This document shows positions 24,163 through 32,948 of a stretch of DNA of 64,000 bases, one piece after another (within the stretch, counting starts at the first letter, position 1; each line of letters starts with the position of its first letter). Origin of the DNA: ZC4RG30 sp049841155 (lineage in GTDB: Bacteria; Pseudomonadota; Gammaproteobacteria; Steroidobacterales; Steroidobacteraceae); the NCBI GenBank assembly GCA_049841155.1, contig JASGHI010000003.1, positions 1,798,001-1,862,000 of the forward strand. The letters run 5' to 3'. The notes below the pieces were generated by a model that ran no database searches, was not told the DNA's origin, and saw only the letters and a program-made list of their open reading frames with translations. The position numbers and the translations under genes were made by a program.

Positions 24163-25347
24163 ATGAACATCTCACAAGCAATGGCCGCAAGTTCCGCGCC
24201 CAGTCATGGCGCACACGATCCGCTGGCCCCGGTATTCGCGCAGTATCCGCTCGAAGTGCTGCGCGGCGAGGGCGTGTGGCTGTACAGCACGGACGGGCGC
24301 CGCGTGCTCGACCTCTACGGCGGCCATGCCGTGGCGGCGCTGGGTTATGGACATCCATCCTGGACGCGGGCGCTCACCGAGCAGGCACGCACCGTGAACT
24401 TCCAGAGCAACGCCGTGCCCATGGACGTGCGCACGCGCGCCGCCAACCGGCTCATCGCCTTCTCGAAGTTGCCGGTGCAAAGCGTGTTCCTCATCAACAG
24501 CGGCGCCGAGGCCAACGAGAACGCGCTGAAGATGGCCTTCACGCTGAACCCCGGCCGCACGGAAATAGTCGCGCTGGAGGAGAGTTTCCACGGCCGGACG
24601 GCCGGCGCGGGCGCGCTGACCTGGGGCGCTGCGAAGAAGTGGTATGGCTTTCCGCGCGCGCCCTTCGATGTCACTTTCTTGCCGCGGCGTGATCCGCAGG
24701 CGCTGGCGCGCATCACCGACAAGACCGCCGCCGTGATCGTGGAGCCCGTGCAGGGCGTGGGCGGCGCCTTCGACCTGGGCGCCGAGTACCTCAAGGTGCT
24801 GCGCAAGCGCTGCGACGAGACCGGCGCCGTGCTGATCTTCGACGAGGTGCAATGCGGCATGGGCCGCTGCGGCACACCGTTCGCAGCCAATCTCTACGGC
24901 GTGGTCCCCGACATGATCACCACGGCCAAGGCCCTGGGCAATGGCTTCCCCTGTTCCGCGCTGCTGCTGATGAAGAAGGCGGCCGATGCCGTGAAGCTCG
25001 ATTCGCTGGGCACCACCTTCGGCGGCGGCCCAATGGCCGCGGCCGCGATCGAGGCCTGCATCGACGCCATCGAGAAGGAAGACCTGATGGCCAATGTGCA
25101 GCGAGTCGCAGCCTACATCCGCAAGACCTGCATGGTCGGCCCGGTCACCGGCATCCAGGGCGAAGGCTTCCTCACCGGGCTCATCTGCTCGAAGCCGGCG
25201 AAGGATCTGCAGCAGCGGCTGCTCGCCGAGCACAACATCCTCACCGGCACCAGCGGCGATCCGACAGTGCTGCGGCTGCTGCCCCCCTTCATCCTCAAGG
25301 AGGCGGAAGTCGATCTGCTCGCCGCGGCGCTCGAGCGCCTGGCCTGA
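24163..25347 (+). CDS. argD: Acylornithine aminotransferase
   Basis: 394 residues from the ATG at 24163, preceded by GGAAG; an upstream in-frame start lies in the argC 3' end. A class III PLP aminotransferase: INSGAEANENALKMA, FHGRTAGAGALTWG, and the lysine region MITTAKALGNGFPCSALL with the Schiff-base Lys. It converts the acylated glutamate semialdehyde to acylornithine. The length and order of motifs are normal. argF' follows after 17 bp. Confidence 0.94.
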   Translation: MNISQAMAASSAPSHGAHDPLAPVFAQYPLEVLRGEGVWLYSTDGRRVLDLYGGHAVAALGYGHPSWTRALTEQARTVNFQSNAVPMDVRTRAANRLIAFSKLPVQSVFLINSGAEANENALKMAFTLNPGRTEIVALEESFHGRTAGAGALTWGAAKKWYGFPRAPFDVTFLPRRDPQALARITDKTAAVIVEPVQGVGGAFDLGAEYLKVLRKRCDETGAVLIFDEVQCGMGRCGTPFAANLYGVVPDMITTAKALGNGFPCSALLLMKKAADAVKLDSLGTTFGGGPMAAAAIEACIDAIEKEDLMANVQRVAAYIRKTCMVGPVTGIQGEGFLTGLICSKPAKDLQQRLLAEHNILTGTSGDPTVLRLLPPFILKEAEVDLLAAALERLA

Positions 25348-25364
25348 AGCGACATCCTGACGAC

Positions 25365-26363
25365 ATGAAACGCTTCATCGACCTCGCGGACCTCGAACCC
25401 GCCGCCGTGCGCGACCTCATCGCGCTGGCGCAGAAGCTCGAGCGCGAGCCCGAACCGCAGGCCCTGGCCGGCAAAGTGCTGGGACTGCTGTTCATGAACC
25501 CCTCGCTGCGCACGCTGGCGTCGTTCCAGGCGGGCATGGCGCGGCTGGGCGGCCATTCCTTCGTGATCACTCCCGGCCAGGGCACCTGGCAGATGGAAAC
25601 GAAGCTGGGTGCGGTGATGAACGGTGACCGCGCCGAGCACATCCGCGAAGGACTGCCGGTGCTGGCCTCCTATGCCGACGCGGTGGGAATCCGCTCCTTC
25701 GCCGAAGGCAAGGACCTCGCTGCCGACCTGGCTGAAACCGGATTCCGCACCATGGCCGACCTCGTGGACAAGCCGCTGGTCAACATGGAATCGGCCATGA
25801 ATCATCCCTGCCAGGCGCTGGCCGACTGGAAGACCATGGATGAACTCGACGTGCCCACCCGCGGCAAGTTCGTGCTCTCGTGGGTGAATCATCCGCGCGC
25901 GCTGCCGCTGGCCGTGCCCGCCGCAACGCTCACCATGGCGGCACAGCGCGGCATGGAAGTAGTGGTGCTGCGGCCCGAAGGCTTCGAGATCCCGCAGCCG
26001 CTGGCCGACAAGGCCCGGCACCTGGCCCGCATTTCGGGAGGCTCCTTTACCGAAACCACCGATCGCGCCACAGCGCTCAAGGGTGCGCGCGTGCTGTATG
26101 CGAAGGAATGGGGTTCGACGCGCCATTACGGCGATGCGTCTGGCGATGCCGAACTGCGCCGGCATCTCGCCGACTGGAAGGTCGATGAACCCTGGTTCGC
26201 CGCCGCCGATCCCGCCTGCCATTTCATGCACTGCCTGCCGGTGCGGCGCAATGTCGCCGTCACCGATGCCGTGCTCGACGGCCCGCGCAGCGTGGTGCTG
26301 CGCGAGGCCTACAACCGCATGCCGGCCCAGATGGCCGTGCTGCACCGCTTGCTGGCCCGCTGA
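25365..26363 (+). CDS. argF': N-acylornithine carbamoyltransferase (acetyl/succinyl type, Ala90 variant)
   Basis: 332 residues. The carbamoyl-phosphate motif reads NPSLRTLAS (45-53) and the C-terminal loop is MHCLPVRRN. GTWQMETKLG and GDRAEH (87-92) place it with the acetyl- and succinylornithine carbamoyltransferases rather than ordinary ArgF. Aligned by eye, Ala90 corresponds to Glu92 of the Xanthomonas acetylornithine enzyme and Pro90 of the Bacteroides succinylornithine enzyme, the residue known to set acyl preference. It produces N-acylcitrulline, which needs a deacylase not found in this cluster. Confidence 0.9.
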   Translation: MKRFIDLADLEPAAVRDLIALAQKLEREPEPQALAGKVLGLLFMNPSLRTLASFQAGMARLGGHSFVITPGQGTWQMETKLGAVMNGDRAEHIREGLPVLASYADAVGIRSFAEGKDLAADLAETGFRTMADLVDKPLVNMESAMNHPCQALADWKTMDELDVPTRGKFVLSWVNHPRALPLAVPAATLTMAAQRGMEVVVLRPEGFEIPQPLADKARHLARISGGSFTETTDRATALKGARVLYAKEWGSTRHYGDASGDAELRRHLADWKVDEPWFAAADPACHFMHCLPVRRNVAVTDAVLDGPRSVVLREAYNRMPAQMAVLHRLLAR

Positions 26364-26402
26364 CTCTCCCCACCTCTCAACTTTTCCGGAAAACCGCCGC
26401 CA

Positions 26403-27332
26403 ATGATCACGTCCAGCCACGACAAGTCCGCCGCCATCCGTGCGCTGCGCAGCGCCGCGCCGTACATCCGCCTGTACAAGGGCAAGACCTTCGTCGTGAA
26501 GGCCGGCGGCGCCGTGTTCGGCGACCCGCACGCCACGCGCGCGCTCATCGAGCAGATCGCCATCCTGCACTACCTCGGCGTGAAGGTCGTGATGGTGCAT
26601 GGCGGCGGCCCGCAGCTCACGCAGGTGACCGAGGCCATGGGCGTGCCCACACGCATGGTGCAGGGACGCCGCGTCACCGACGAGAAGTCCATCGACGCCA
26701 CCTCCATGGTGCTCAACGGCCTCATCAACACGCGGCTGCTGGCCTTCTGCCGGGACCTCGAGATCGAGGCCGTGGGCGTGTCGGGCGTGGATGCCGGCCT
26801 CATCAAGGCGCACAAGCGCGGCCCGGTGCAGGTCGAGGGCGAGACCGTGGATTACGGCTTCGTCGGCGACATCGACCTGGTGGACGAATCGGTGCTGAAG
26901 AAGCTGCTGGACACCGGCCTGATGCCCGTCGTGAGCCCGCTGTCGGCCGACGACAAGGGCACGCTGCTCAACATCAATGCCGACACCGTGGCCGCCGCCA
27001 TCGGTGCCGCGCTGGGCGCGGAGAAACTCATCCTGTGCACCGGCGCGCCGGGCATCCTCGAGAACGTGGCCGATCCGGGCTCGGTGATCTCCTACACCGA
27101 TCTCAAGGGCCTCGACGCGCTGCGCAAGTCCGGCGCCATCAAGGACGGCATGCTGCCCAAGGCCAAGGCCATCGAGGAAGCCATCCGCGGCGGCGTGCGC
27201 CGCGTGCACGTGATCTCCTACGACGCGCCGGACAGCATCCTCACCGAGGTGTTCACCAACGAAGGCATGGGCACGCTGATCGTCAGCGACGTCAACGCGC
27301 TCACGCCGGCCGAGCAGCAGGGCGGCAAGTAG
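26403..27332 (+). CDS. argB: N-acylglutamate kinase
   Basis: 309 residues of an amino-acid kinase: VVKAGGAVF, MVHGGGPQLTQV, and INADTVAAAIGAALGAEKLILCTGAPGIL. It phosphorylates the gamma carboxylate of N-acylglutamate (second step). The protein ends after the kinase domain, so it is not the kinase-acetyltransferase fusion found in Xanthomonas, and therefore does not supply the missing first step. No good Shine-Dalgarno sequence precedes the ATG. Confidence 0.94.
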   Translation: MITSSHDKSAAIRALRSAAPYIRLYKGKTFVVKAGGAVFGDPHATRALIEQIAILHYLGVKVVMVHGGGPQLTQVTEAMGVPTRMVQGRRVTDEKSIDATSMVLNGLINTRLLAFCRDLEIEAVGVSGVDAGLIKAHKRGPVQVEGETVDYGFVGDIDLVDESVLKKLLDTGLMPVVSPLSADDKGTLLNINADTVAAAIGAALGAEKLILCTGAPGILENVADPGSVISYTDLKGLDALRKSGAIKDGMLPKAKAIEEAIRGGVRRVHVISYDAPDSILTEVFTNEGMGTLIVSDVNALTPAEQQGGK

Positions 27333-27351
27333 CCGCTCCGGGACAAACACC

Positions 27352-28539
27352 GTGACACGTCTCTGGGACAAGGGCACGCCGCTGGACAGCCGCGTGCTGC
27401 AATTCACCGCCGGCGAGGACCACGCGCTCGACGAACGCCTGGTGCGATACGACGTGGCGGCTTCCATCGCGCATGCGCGCATGCTCGCCGGCCGCGGCCT
27501 GATCCCGCAGCAGGACTTCACGGCCATCGAGCAGGGGCTCACCGAAGTCGGCGCCGCGCATGCGCGCGGCGAGTGGACCATCACCCTTGCGGACGAGGAC
27601 GGCCAGACCGCGCTCGAGAAGCATCTCACCGCCAAGATCGGCGCCGTGGGCGGCCGCGTGCATCTGGGCCGCTCGCGCAATGACCAGGTGCTCACCGCGC
27701 TGCGCCTTTATCTGCGCGATGCGGCGCAGGAACTCGCCGCCGGCACGCTGGCCGTGGTGAAGGAGCTCGATCAGCTTGCCGCCCGGCAGGGGCAGGTCGC
27801 GCTGCCCGGCTACACGCACATGCAGCAGGCCATGCCCAGCTCCGTGGCGCTGTGGGCTGGCGGCTTCGCCAGCGAACTCAAGGACGATGCTGCCGGCCTC
27901 AAGGCCGTGCGCCGCCGCATCGAACGCAGCCCGCTGGGCTCGGCGGCCGGCTATGGCGCGCCGGCGCTGAAGCTGGACCGCGAAGCCACCCGCAAGGAAC
28001 TGGGCTTCGACGAGGTGCATGAGCCGGTGACCGCCGTGCAACTGGCGCGCGGCAAGGCCGAGAGCCAGCTGCTGTTCGAGATCACGCTCACCATGCAGGA
28101 CCTGGCGCGCCTGGCAAGCGACCTGCTGCTGTTCTACACGCAGGAATTCGCGTTCGTAAAGCTGCCCGATGCCTTCACCACCGGCTCCTCCATCATGCCG
28201 CAGAAGCGCAACCCGGACGTGTTCGAGCTGGTGCGCGGCCGCAGCGCCACGGCGCTGGCCTGCCTCACCGAGGCGCTGGCCATCTTCGCCAAGCTCCCAT
28301 CGGGCTACCAGCGCGACCTGCAGCTGCTGAAGTTCCCGCTGTTCCGCGGCATCGACATCTGCGCGCAGTCGCTGGACATCATGGCTGCGGCGCTGCCGCA
28401 GATCGCCTTCAATCCCGACCGCATCCGCATCGACCCCTCCATCCACGCGGCCGATGACGCCTACGAACTGGTACTGAAGGAAGGCATTCCCTTCCGTGAG
28501 GCCTACCGGCGCGTCGCAGCGAAATCCAAAGGCAGCTGA
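27352..28539 (+). CDS. argH: Argininosuccinate lyase
   Basis: 395 residues from a GTG at 27352. The fumarase/aspartase signature GSSIMPQKRNPD is intact. Earlier motifs TALEKHLTAKIG, HLGRSRNDQV and YTHMQQAMPS complete the active site. It cleaves argininosuccinate to arginine and fumarate, the last step. It is shorter than the roughly 460-residue enterobacterial enzyme, mostly through a shorter C-terminal region, but no core motif is missing. It is the last gene of the arg cluster. Confidence 0.94.
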   Translation: MTRLWDKGTPLDSRVLQFTAGEDHALDERLVRYDVAASIAHARMLAGRGLIPQQDFTAIEQGLTEVGAAHARGEWTITLADEDGQTALEKHLTAKIGAVGGRVHLGRSRNDQVLTALRLYLRDAAQELAAGTLAVVKELDQLAARQGQVALPGYTHMQQAMPSSVALWAGGFASELKDDAAGLKAVRRRIERSPLGSAAGYGAPALKLDREATRKELGFDEVHEPVTAVQLARGKAESQLLFEITLTMQDLARLASDLLLFYTQEFAFVKLPDAFTTGSSIMPQKRNPDVFELVRGRSATALACLTEALAIFAKLPSGYQRDLQLLKFPLFRGIDICAQSLDIMAAALPQIAFNPDRIRIDPSIHAADDAYELVLKEGIPFREAYRRVAAKSKGS

Positions 28540-28671
28540 CCGCGCTGCCGTTCGGCGATCCCGGCAATATGGGCCGTCCGCACGCGAACCAGGCCCGCTT
28601 CGATGGCGCCAAGGACGGAGAAACGATCATTCAGGTTCGCCCAACCCGGTCCATGGAGTATCTTTGTACCC

Positions 28672-29100
28672 ATGGACGACTCCTCCTCTGTCACTACAAC
28701 CGTCGCCGTCGACCCGAAGCTCGTCTCCTGGGTCAAACTGATCTACGCGCTGCATGCCGTGTCGATCGCGATGGGCATCTTCGGCCAGGCCCTCGTCGCT
28801 ACCATGTTCGTGTTCGGGCTGCCCTCGCTGGTCGCCGTGGTGATGTGCTATGTGAAGCGCGATGAGGCGCAGGGCACCTGGCTGGCCTCGCACTTCCGCT
28901 GGCTGATCCGCACCTTCTGGATTGCCTTTGTCGCAGTCATCATCCTCGGGCTTATCTTCGGGCCCCTGTCGCTGCTGCTCATCGGCATCCCCTTCCTGTT
29001 CGGCGGACTCGCGATCACGGGCATCTGGGCCGCCTACCGGATCGTGCGCGGCTGGATGGCGCTGGCCGACGGCAAAGCGCTTCCCAACGGCGGCGCCTGA
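28672..29100 (+). CDS. Small multi-pass membrane protein (COG3671/DUF4870-like)
   Basis: 142 residues from the ATG at 28672. After a short polar N-terminus there are about four hydrophobic segments (roughly 20-40, 44-58, 78-100 and 102-124), with a basic loop YVKRDEAQGTWLASHFRW between the second and third. The pattern resembles small predicted membrane proteins of COG3671. Function unknown. It is followed immediately by lptM, so the two may be co-transcribed. Confidence 0.78.
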   Translation: MDDSSSVTTTVAVDPKLVSWVKLIYALHAVSIAMGIFGQALVATMFVFGLPSLVAVVMCYVKRDEAQGTWLASHFRWLIRTFWIAFVAVIILGLIFGPLSLLLIGIPFLFGGLAITGIWAAYRIVRGWMALADGKALPNGGA

Positions 29101-29304
29101 ATGGCGTGGCGCCTGCTTGCAGCCGGTGCACTGGCGCTGCTCTGTGCCTGCGGGCAGAAGGGAGCACTGCAGCAACCCGATGAACACCGCGCAGTCGTCA
29201 CCACACCGGCAACTGCGGCCACGGCCATCCCCGACGGCGAAGACAGGGCACAACCCGGGGCCAGTGATGGCCGCCAGGAAAAATCCTCCCGGCCGCGGCA
29301 GTGA
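29101..29304 (+). CDS. lptM: LPS translocon maturation lipoprotein LptM-like (YifL family)
   Basis: 67 residues with a lipoprotein signal peptide and the family motif CGQKGAL right after the lipobox (LLCACGQKG). LptM helps oxidative maturation of LptD in the outer membrane. The remainder is a disordered Pro/Ala/Arg-rich tail. In many gammaproteobacteria this gene precedes lysA-dapF; here it abuts polA (GTGA overlap), while dapF lies 20 kb away. Confidence 0.8.
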   Translation: MAWRLLAAGALALLCACGQKGALQQPDEHRAVVTTPATAATAIPDGEDRAQPGASDGRQEKSSRPRQ

Positions 29305-32057
29305 GCACGCCTGCGCTCATCCTGGTTGACGGCTCGTCCTATCTCTACCGGGCCTTCCACGCACTGCCGCCGCTGACCAACTCGCGCGGCGAACCCACGG
29401 GCGCGGTATTCGGCGTGATCAACATGCTGCAGAAGTTCCTGCACGAGCACGCGGACTGCCCCATCGTCGTGGTGTTCGATGCGCCGGGCCGCACTTTCCG
29501 TGACGAGCTCTTTGCCGAGTACAAGGCGCACCGCCCGCCGATGCCGGACGACCTGCGTTCGCAGATCGAGCCATTGCTGGCCGCGGTGAAGGCGCTGGGC
29601 CTGCCGCTGCTGCGCATTCCCGGCGTGGAGGCGGATGATGTCATCGGCACGCTGGCGCGCCGTGCCGCCGCTGAGGGACGCGACGTTCTCATCTCCACCG
29701 GCGACAAGGACATGGCGCAGCTGGTGGATGAGCACATCACGCTCATCAACACGATGAGCAACACGCGCATGGACCGCAACGGCGTGAAGGCAAAGTTCGA
29801 TGTCTGGCCCGAGCAGATCATCGACTACCTAGCATTGATCGGCGACAGCTCGGACAACATCCCAGGCATCGACAAGGTGGGCCCGAAGACCGCAGCGAAG
29901 TGGCTGGCGGCCTACGGCAACATCGACGAACTGCTCAAACATGCCGACAAGATCACCGGCAAGACCGGCGAGAACCTGCGCGCCGGGCTCGATACGCTGG
30001 CTCTGTCGCGACAGCTGGCGACCATCCGGCTGGATGTCGATCTGCCGGTACAAACCACGGAACTGCAGCGCCAGAGCGCAGATACCACCGCGCTGCGCGA
30101 ACTTTATGCGAGGCTGGAATTCCGGGGGCTGCTGAAACAGCTGGATGGCGGCGCTGAAGCGGACAAGACCGCCGCATCATCGGGCACGCCGCACGCAGCT
30201 GCAGCCGCGGCGCCTGATCCACGCGCAGCGGATCTGCCCGCACCGGTGCCGCGCCACTACACCACCATTCTCACCGAAGCCGCCTTCGACGACTGGCTCA
30301 GCCGGCTGCAGCGCGCACCGCTCACCGCCTTCGACACCGAGACCACGAGCCTCGACTACCGCGAGGCGCGCATCGTGGGGCTGTCGTTCTGCATCGAGCC
30401 CGGCGAGGCCGCGTACCTGCCGCTGGCCCACCGCTATGCGGGGGCGCCCGAACAGCTCGACCTCGAAAAATCGCTGGCAAGACTCAGGCCCTGGCTCGAG
30501 GACGAAGCCCGCGCCAAGGTCGGCCATCACCTCAAGTACGACGCGCACGTGCTCGCCAACCATGGCATCACGCTCGGCGGCATGCGCCACGACACCATGC
30601 TCGAGTCCTACGTGCTCGACAGCGTGGCCTCGCGCCACGACATGGATTCGCTGGCCCAGCACTACCTCGGCGTCGAAACAGTCAAGTACGAGGATGTCGC
30701 CGGCAAGGGCGCCAAGCAGATCGGCTTCGACCAGGTGCCGGTGGAAAACGCCTCGAACTACTCTGCCGAGGACGCCGACATCACCCTGCAGCTGCACCGG
30801 ACGCTGTACCCGAAGCTGCAGGCCACCCCTGCACTGCTCGCCCTGTACGAGGAGCTGGAACAGCCGCTGTCGGGCGTGCTGCTCGCCATGGAGCAGCGTG
30901 GCGTGCTCATCGACGCCGCGCTGCTCAAGAAGCAGAGCGGCGAGCTCGGCATGCGCATCCAGCAGATCGCGGCGCAGGCCCATGCCGTGGCCGGCGGCGA
31001 ATTCAACCTCGATTCGCCCAAGCAGCTCCAGCAGATCCTGTTCGAGAAACTGCAGCTGCCGGTGATCCGCAAGACGCCCAAGGGCCAGCCCTCCACCGCC
31101 GAGGACGTGCTCGAGGAAATGGCCGGCGACTACGAATTGCCGCGCCTGATCCTCGAATACCGCGGCATGGCCAAGCTCAAGTCCACCTACACGGACAAGC
31201 TGCCCGGTCAGATCAACGCCGACACCGGCCGCGTGCACACCAGCTACCACCAGGCCGTGGCCGCCACGGGCCGGCTCTCCTCCACCGACCCGAACCTGCA
31301 GAACATTCCCGTCCGCACGCCCGAAGGCCGGCGCATCCGCCAGGCCTTCATCGCGCCCAAGGGCTATGTGCTGATGGCCGCCGATTATTCGCAGATCGAG
31401 CTGCGCATCATGGCGCATCTGTCGGGCGACCCGGATCTGCTCAAGGCCTTTGCCGAGGACCGCGACATCCACCAGGCCACTGCGGCCGAGGTGTTCGGCA
31501 GGCCCATCGACGAGGTCACGCCCAACGAGCGCCGCTCGGCCAAGGCCATCAACTTCGGCCTCATCTACGGCATGTCTGCCTTCGGGCTCGCCAAGCAGCT
31601 GGGCATCGACCGCGGCTCGGCGCAGAAGTACGTGGACCTCTACTTCCAGCGCTACCCGGGCGTGAAGGCCTTCATGGACCGCACCCGCGAGCAGGCCCGC
31701 GAGCGCGGCTACGTGGAAACCGTACGCGGCCGGCGGCTCTATCTGCCGGATATCCGCTCGAGCAACCGTTCGCTGCAGCAGTACGCCGAACGCAGCGCCA
31801 TCAATGCCCCCATGCAGGGCACGGCTGCGGACATCATCAAGCAGGCCATGCTGAATGTGGAGGCGGCCTGCGCCGCGCAGAAGATGCCCGCCCGCCTCAT
31901 CATGCAGGTGCATGACGAGCTGGTGCTGGAGGTGGCCCGGGAAGCCCGGGACGAGGTGGCCGCACTGCTGCGCTCGGAGATGGTACGGGCCGGCGAGCTC
32001 AGGGTGTCGCTGAAGGTGGACATCGGCACCGGGGAAAACTGGGACGAAGCCCACTGA
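29301..32057 (+). CDS. polA: DNA polymerase I
   Basis: 918 residues from a GTG overlapping lptM. The 5'-nuclease domain begins LVDGSSYLYRAFHALPP. The 3'-5' exonuclease has FDTETTSLD, and the polymerase domain has motif A DYSQIELR (about 694) and motif C QVHDELVLEV (about 868). All three activities appear intact. The enzyme functions in repair and in RNA primer removal. An intrinsic terminator lies about 165 bp downstream, at 32221. Confidence 0.97.
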   Translation: MSTPALILVDGSSYLYRAFHALPPLTNSRGEPTGAVFGVINMLQKFLHEHADCPIVVVFDAPGRTFRDELFAEYKAHRPPMPDDLRSQIEPLLAAVKALGLPLLRIPGVEADDVIGTLARRAAAEGRDVLISTGDKDMAQLVDEHITLINTMSNTRMDRNGVKAKFDVWPEQIIDYLALIGDSSDNIPGIDKVGPKTAAKWLAAYGNIDELLKHADKITGKTGENLRAGLDTLALSRQLATIRLDVDLPVQTTELQRQSADTTALRELYARLEFRGLLKQLDGGAEADKTAASSGTPHAAAAAAPDPRAADLPAPVPRHYTTILTEAAFDDWLSRLQRAPLTAFDTETTSLDYREARIVGLSFCIEPGEAAYLPLAHRYAGAPEQLDLEKSLARLRPWLEDEARAKVGHHLKYDAHVLANHGITLGGMRHDTMLESYVLDSVASRHDMDSLAQHYLGVETVKYEDVAGKGAKQIGFDQVPVENASNYSAEDADITLQLHRTLYPKLQATPALLALYEELEQPLSGVLLAMEQRGVLIDAALLKKQSGELGMRIQQIAAQAHAVAGGEFNLDSPKQLQQILFEKLQLPVIRKTPKGQPSTAEDVLEEMAGDYELPRLILEYRGMAKLKSTYTDKLPGQINADTGRVHTSYHQAVAATGRLSSTDPNLQNIPVRTPEGRRIRQAFIAPKGYVLMAADYSQIELRIMAHLSGDPDLLKAFAEDRDIHQATAAEVFGRPIDEVTPNERRSAKAINFGLIYGMSAFGLAKQLGIDRGSAQKYVDLYFQRYPGVKAFMDRTREQARERGYVETVRGRRLYLPDIRSSNRSLQQYAERSAINAPMQGTAADIIKQAMLNVEAACAAQKMPARLIMQVHDELVLEVAREARDEVAALLRSEMVRAGELRVSLKVDIGTGENWDEAH

Positions 32058-32153
32058 TGGGCCCCGGCCGGCGAAGTGAGCCGGCAGCAAAAAATCTTCG
32101 CTCCGGAGTGAACTTCCCGCGCAGGGGTCTGTCTGACCTATTGAGTGACGCGA

Positions 32154-32873
32154 TCACTCCCCGCTTCCCTCCCTGAGCGGGTCAACCGCAAGGCACCGAG
32201 ACCTGTCATGCGGTTTATCTGCCCCGGTGGCCAAGCCACCGGGGCATTTTCTTGTCCAGCCCTTATCCGGCTTCCCTCCCCCACCTTCCGCCGCAGCACT
32301 CATCCAGCGCTTCAGCACGGCACGGCCTGCGTCCAGACCGTCGCCTTTGAGCGACGAGAATAGCTGGCAGGTCGCCCTGCCTTCAAGCCGCCCCTGTGCC
32401 TCCCGCAGACATTGCATGGCCGCACTGCGGGCCAGCTTGTCGGCCTTGGAAAGCAGCACATGCACGCCTTCCTGCGACAACCCCGCCCAGTCCAGCAGGG
32501 CCAGATCCATATCTCCCACGCCGCGGCGGCTGTCCACCACCAGCAGCAGTCCGCACAGGCTCTGCCGCTGGCGCAGCGCCTCGCCCATTGGCCCCCAGCT
32601 GTCGCGGGTGGCCGCCCGGACTTCGGCGTGGCCATAGCCCGGCAGATCCACCAGGCGCCGCCCCGGGGCGAGTTCGAAATAATTGAAGAGCTGGGTACGG
32701 CCCGGCGTGCGGCTGGTGCGGGCCAGGTTTTTCCTGGCCAGCAGGGCATTGATGGCGCTGGACTTGCCGGCGTTGGAGCGGCCGGCCACGGCCACCTCCC
32801 GCCCCTGGTCGGGAGGAAACTGGGCCGGCCGGGAAACACTGGTCAGGAATTGCAGCTGCGGCCACTGGCTCAC
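32154..32873 (-). CDS. engB: Ribosome biogenesis GTPase EngB (YsxC/YihA)
   Basis: 239 residues from a GTG at 32873 (VSQWPQLQFLTS); no ATG exists nearby and the longer frame runs antisense through cytochrome c4. G1 is AGRSNAGKS, G3 DLPGYGHA and G4 LLSKADKL. EngB assists late assembly of the 50S subunit. The protein has an unusual C-terminal tail of about 30 residues (KCPGGLATGADKPHDRS and on), encoded across the polA terminator hairpin, so the tail may be accidental read-through of non-coding sequence. Confidence 0.9.
   Translation of the reverse strand: MSQWPQLQFLTSVSRPAQFPPDQGREVAVAGRSNAGKSSAINALLARKNLARTSRTPGRTQLFNYFELAPGRRLVDLPGYGHAEVRAATRDSWGPMGEALRQRQSLCGLLLVVDSRRGVGDMDLALLDWAGLSQEGVHVLLSKADKLARSAAMQCLREAQGRLEGRATCQLFSSLKGDGLDAGRAVLKRWMSAAAEGGGGKPDKGWTRKCPGGLATGADKPHDRSRCLAVDPLREGSGE
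32221..32251 (+). terminator. Intrinsic terminator of polA
   Basis: GCCCCGGTGG (32221-32230), loop CCAAG, CCACCGGGGC (32236-32245) make a perfect 10-bp stem followed by ATTTTCTT. It ends polA transcription and lies inside the 3' coding tail of the convergent engB gene. Confidence 0.85.
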
Positions 32874-32948
32874 GGGCGCACCGGGGGAAAAACGGGGCGC
32901 TAGTGTACAATTGCGGATCGGTTCGCTCGATCGGGAGCTTGGGGACGC

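Noticed and set aside
25113..27695. 860-codon minus-strand frame across argD-argF'-argB
   Set aside because: Shadow frame; the plus-strand genes carry all catalytic motifs.
30177..32090. 637-codon minus-strand frame
   Set aside because: Antisense to polA, no recognisable motif.
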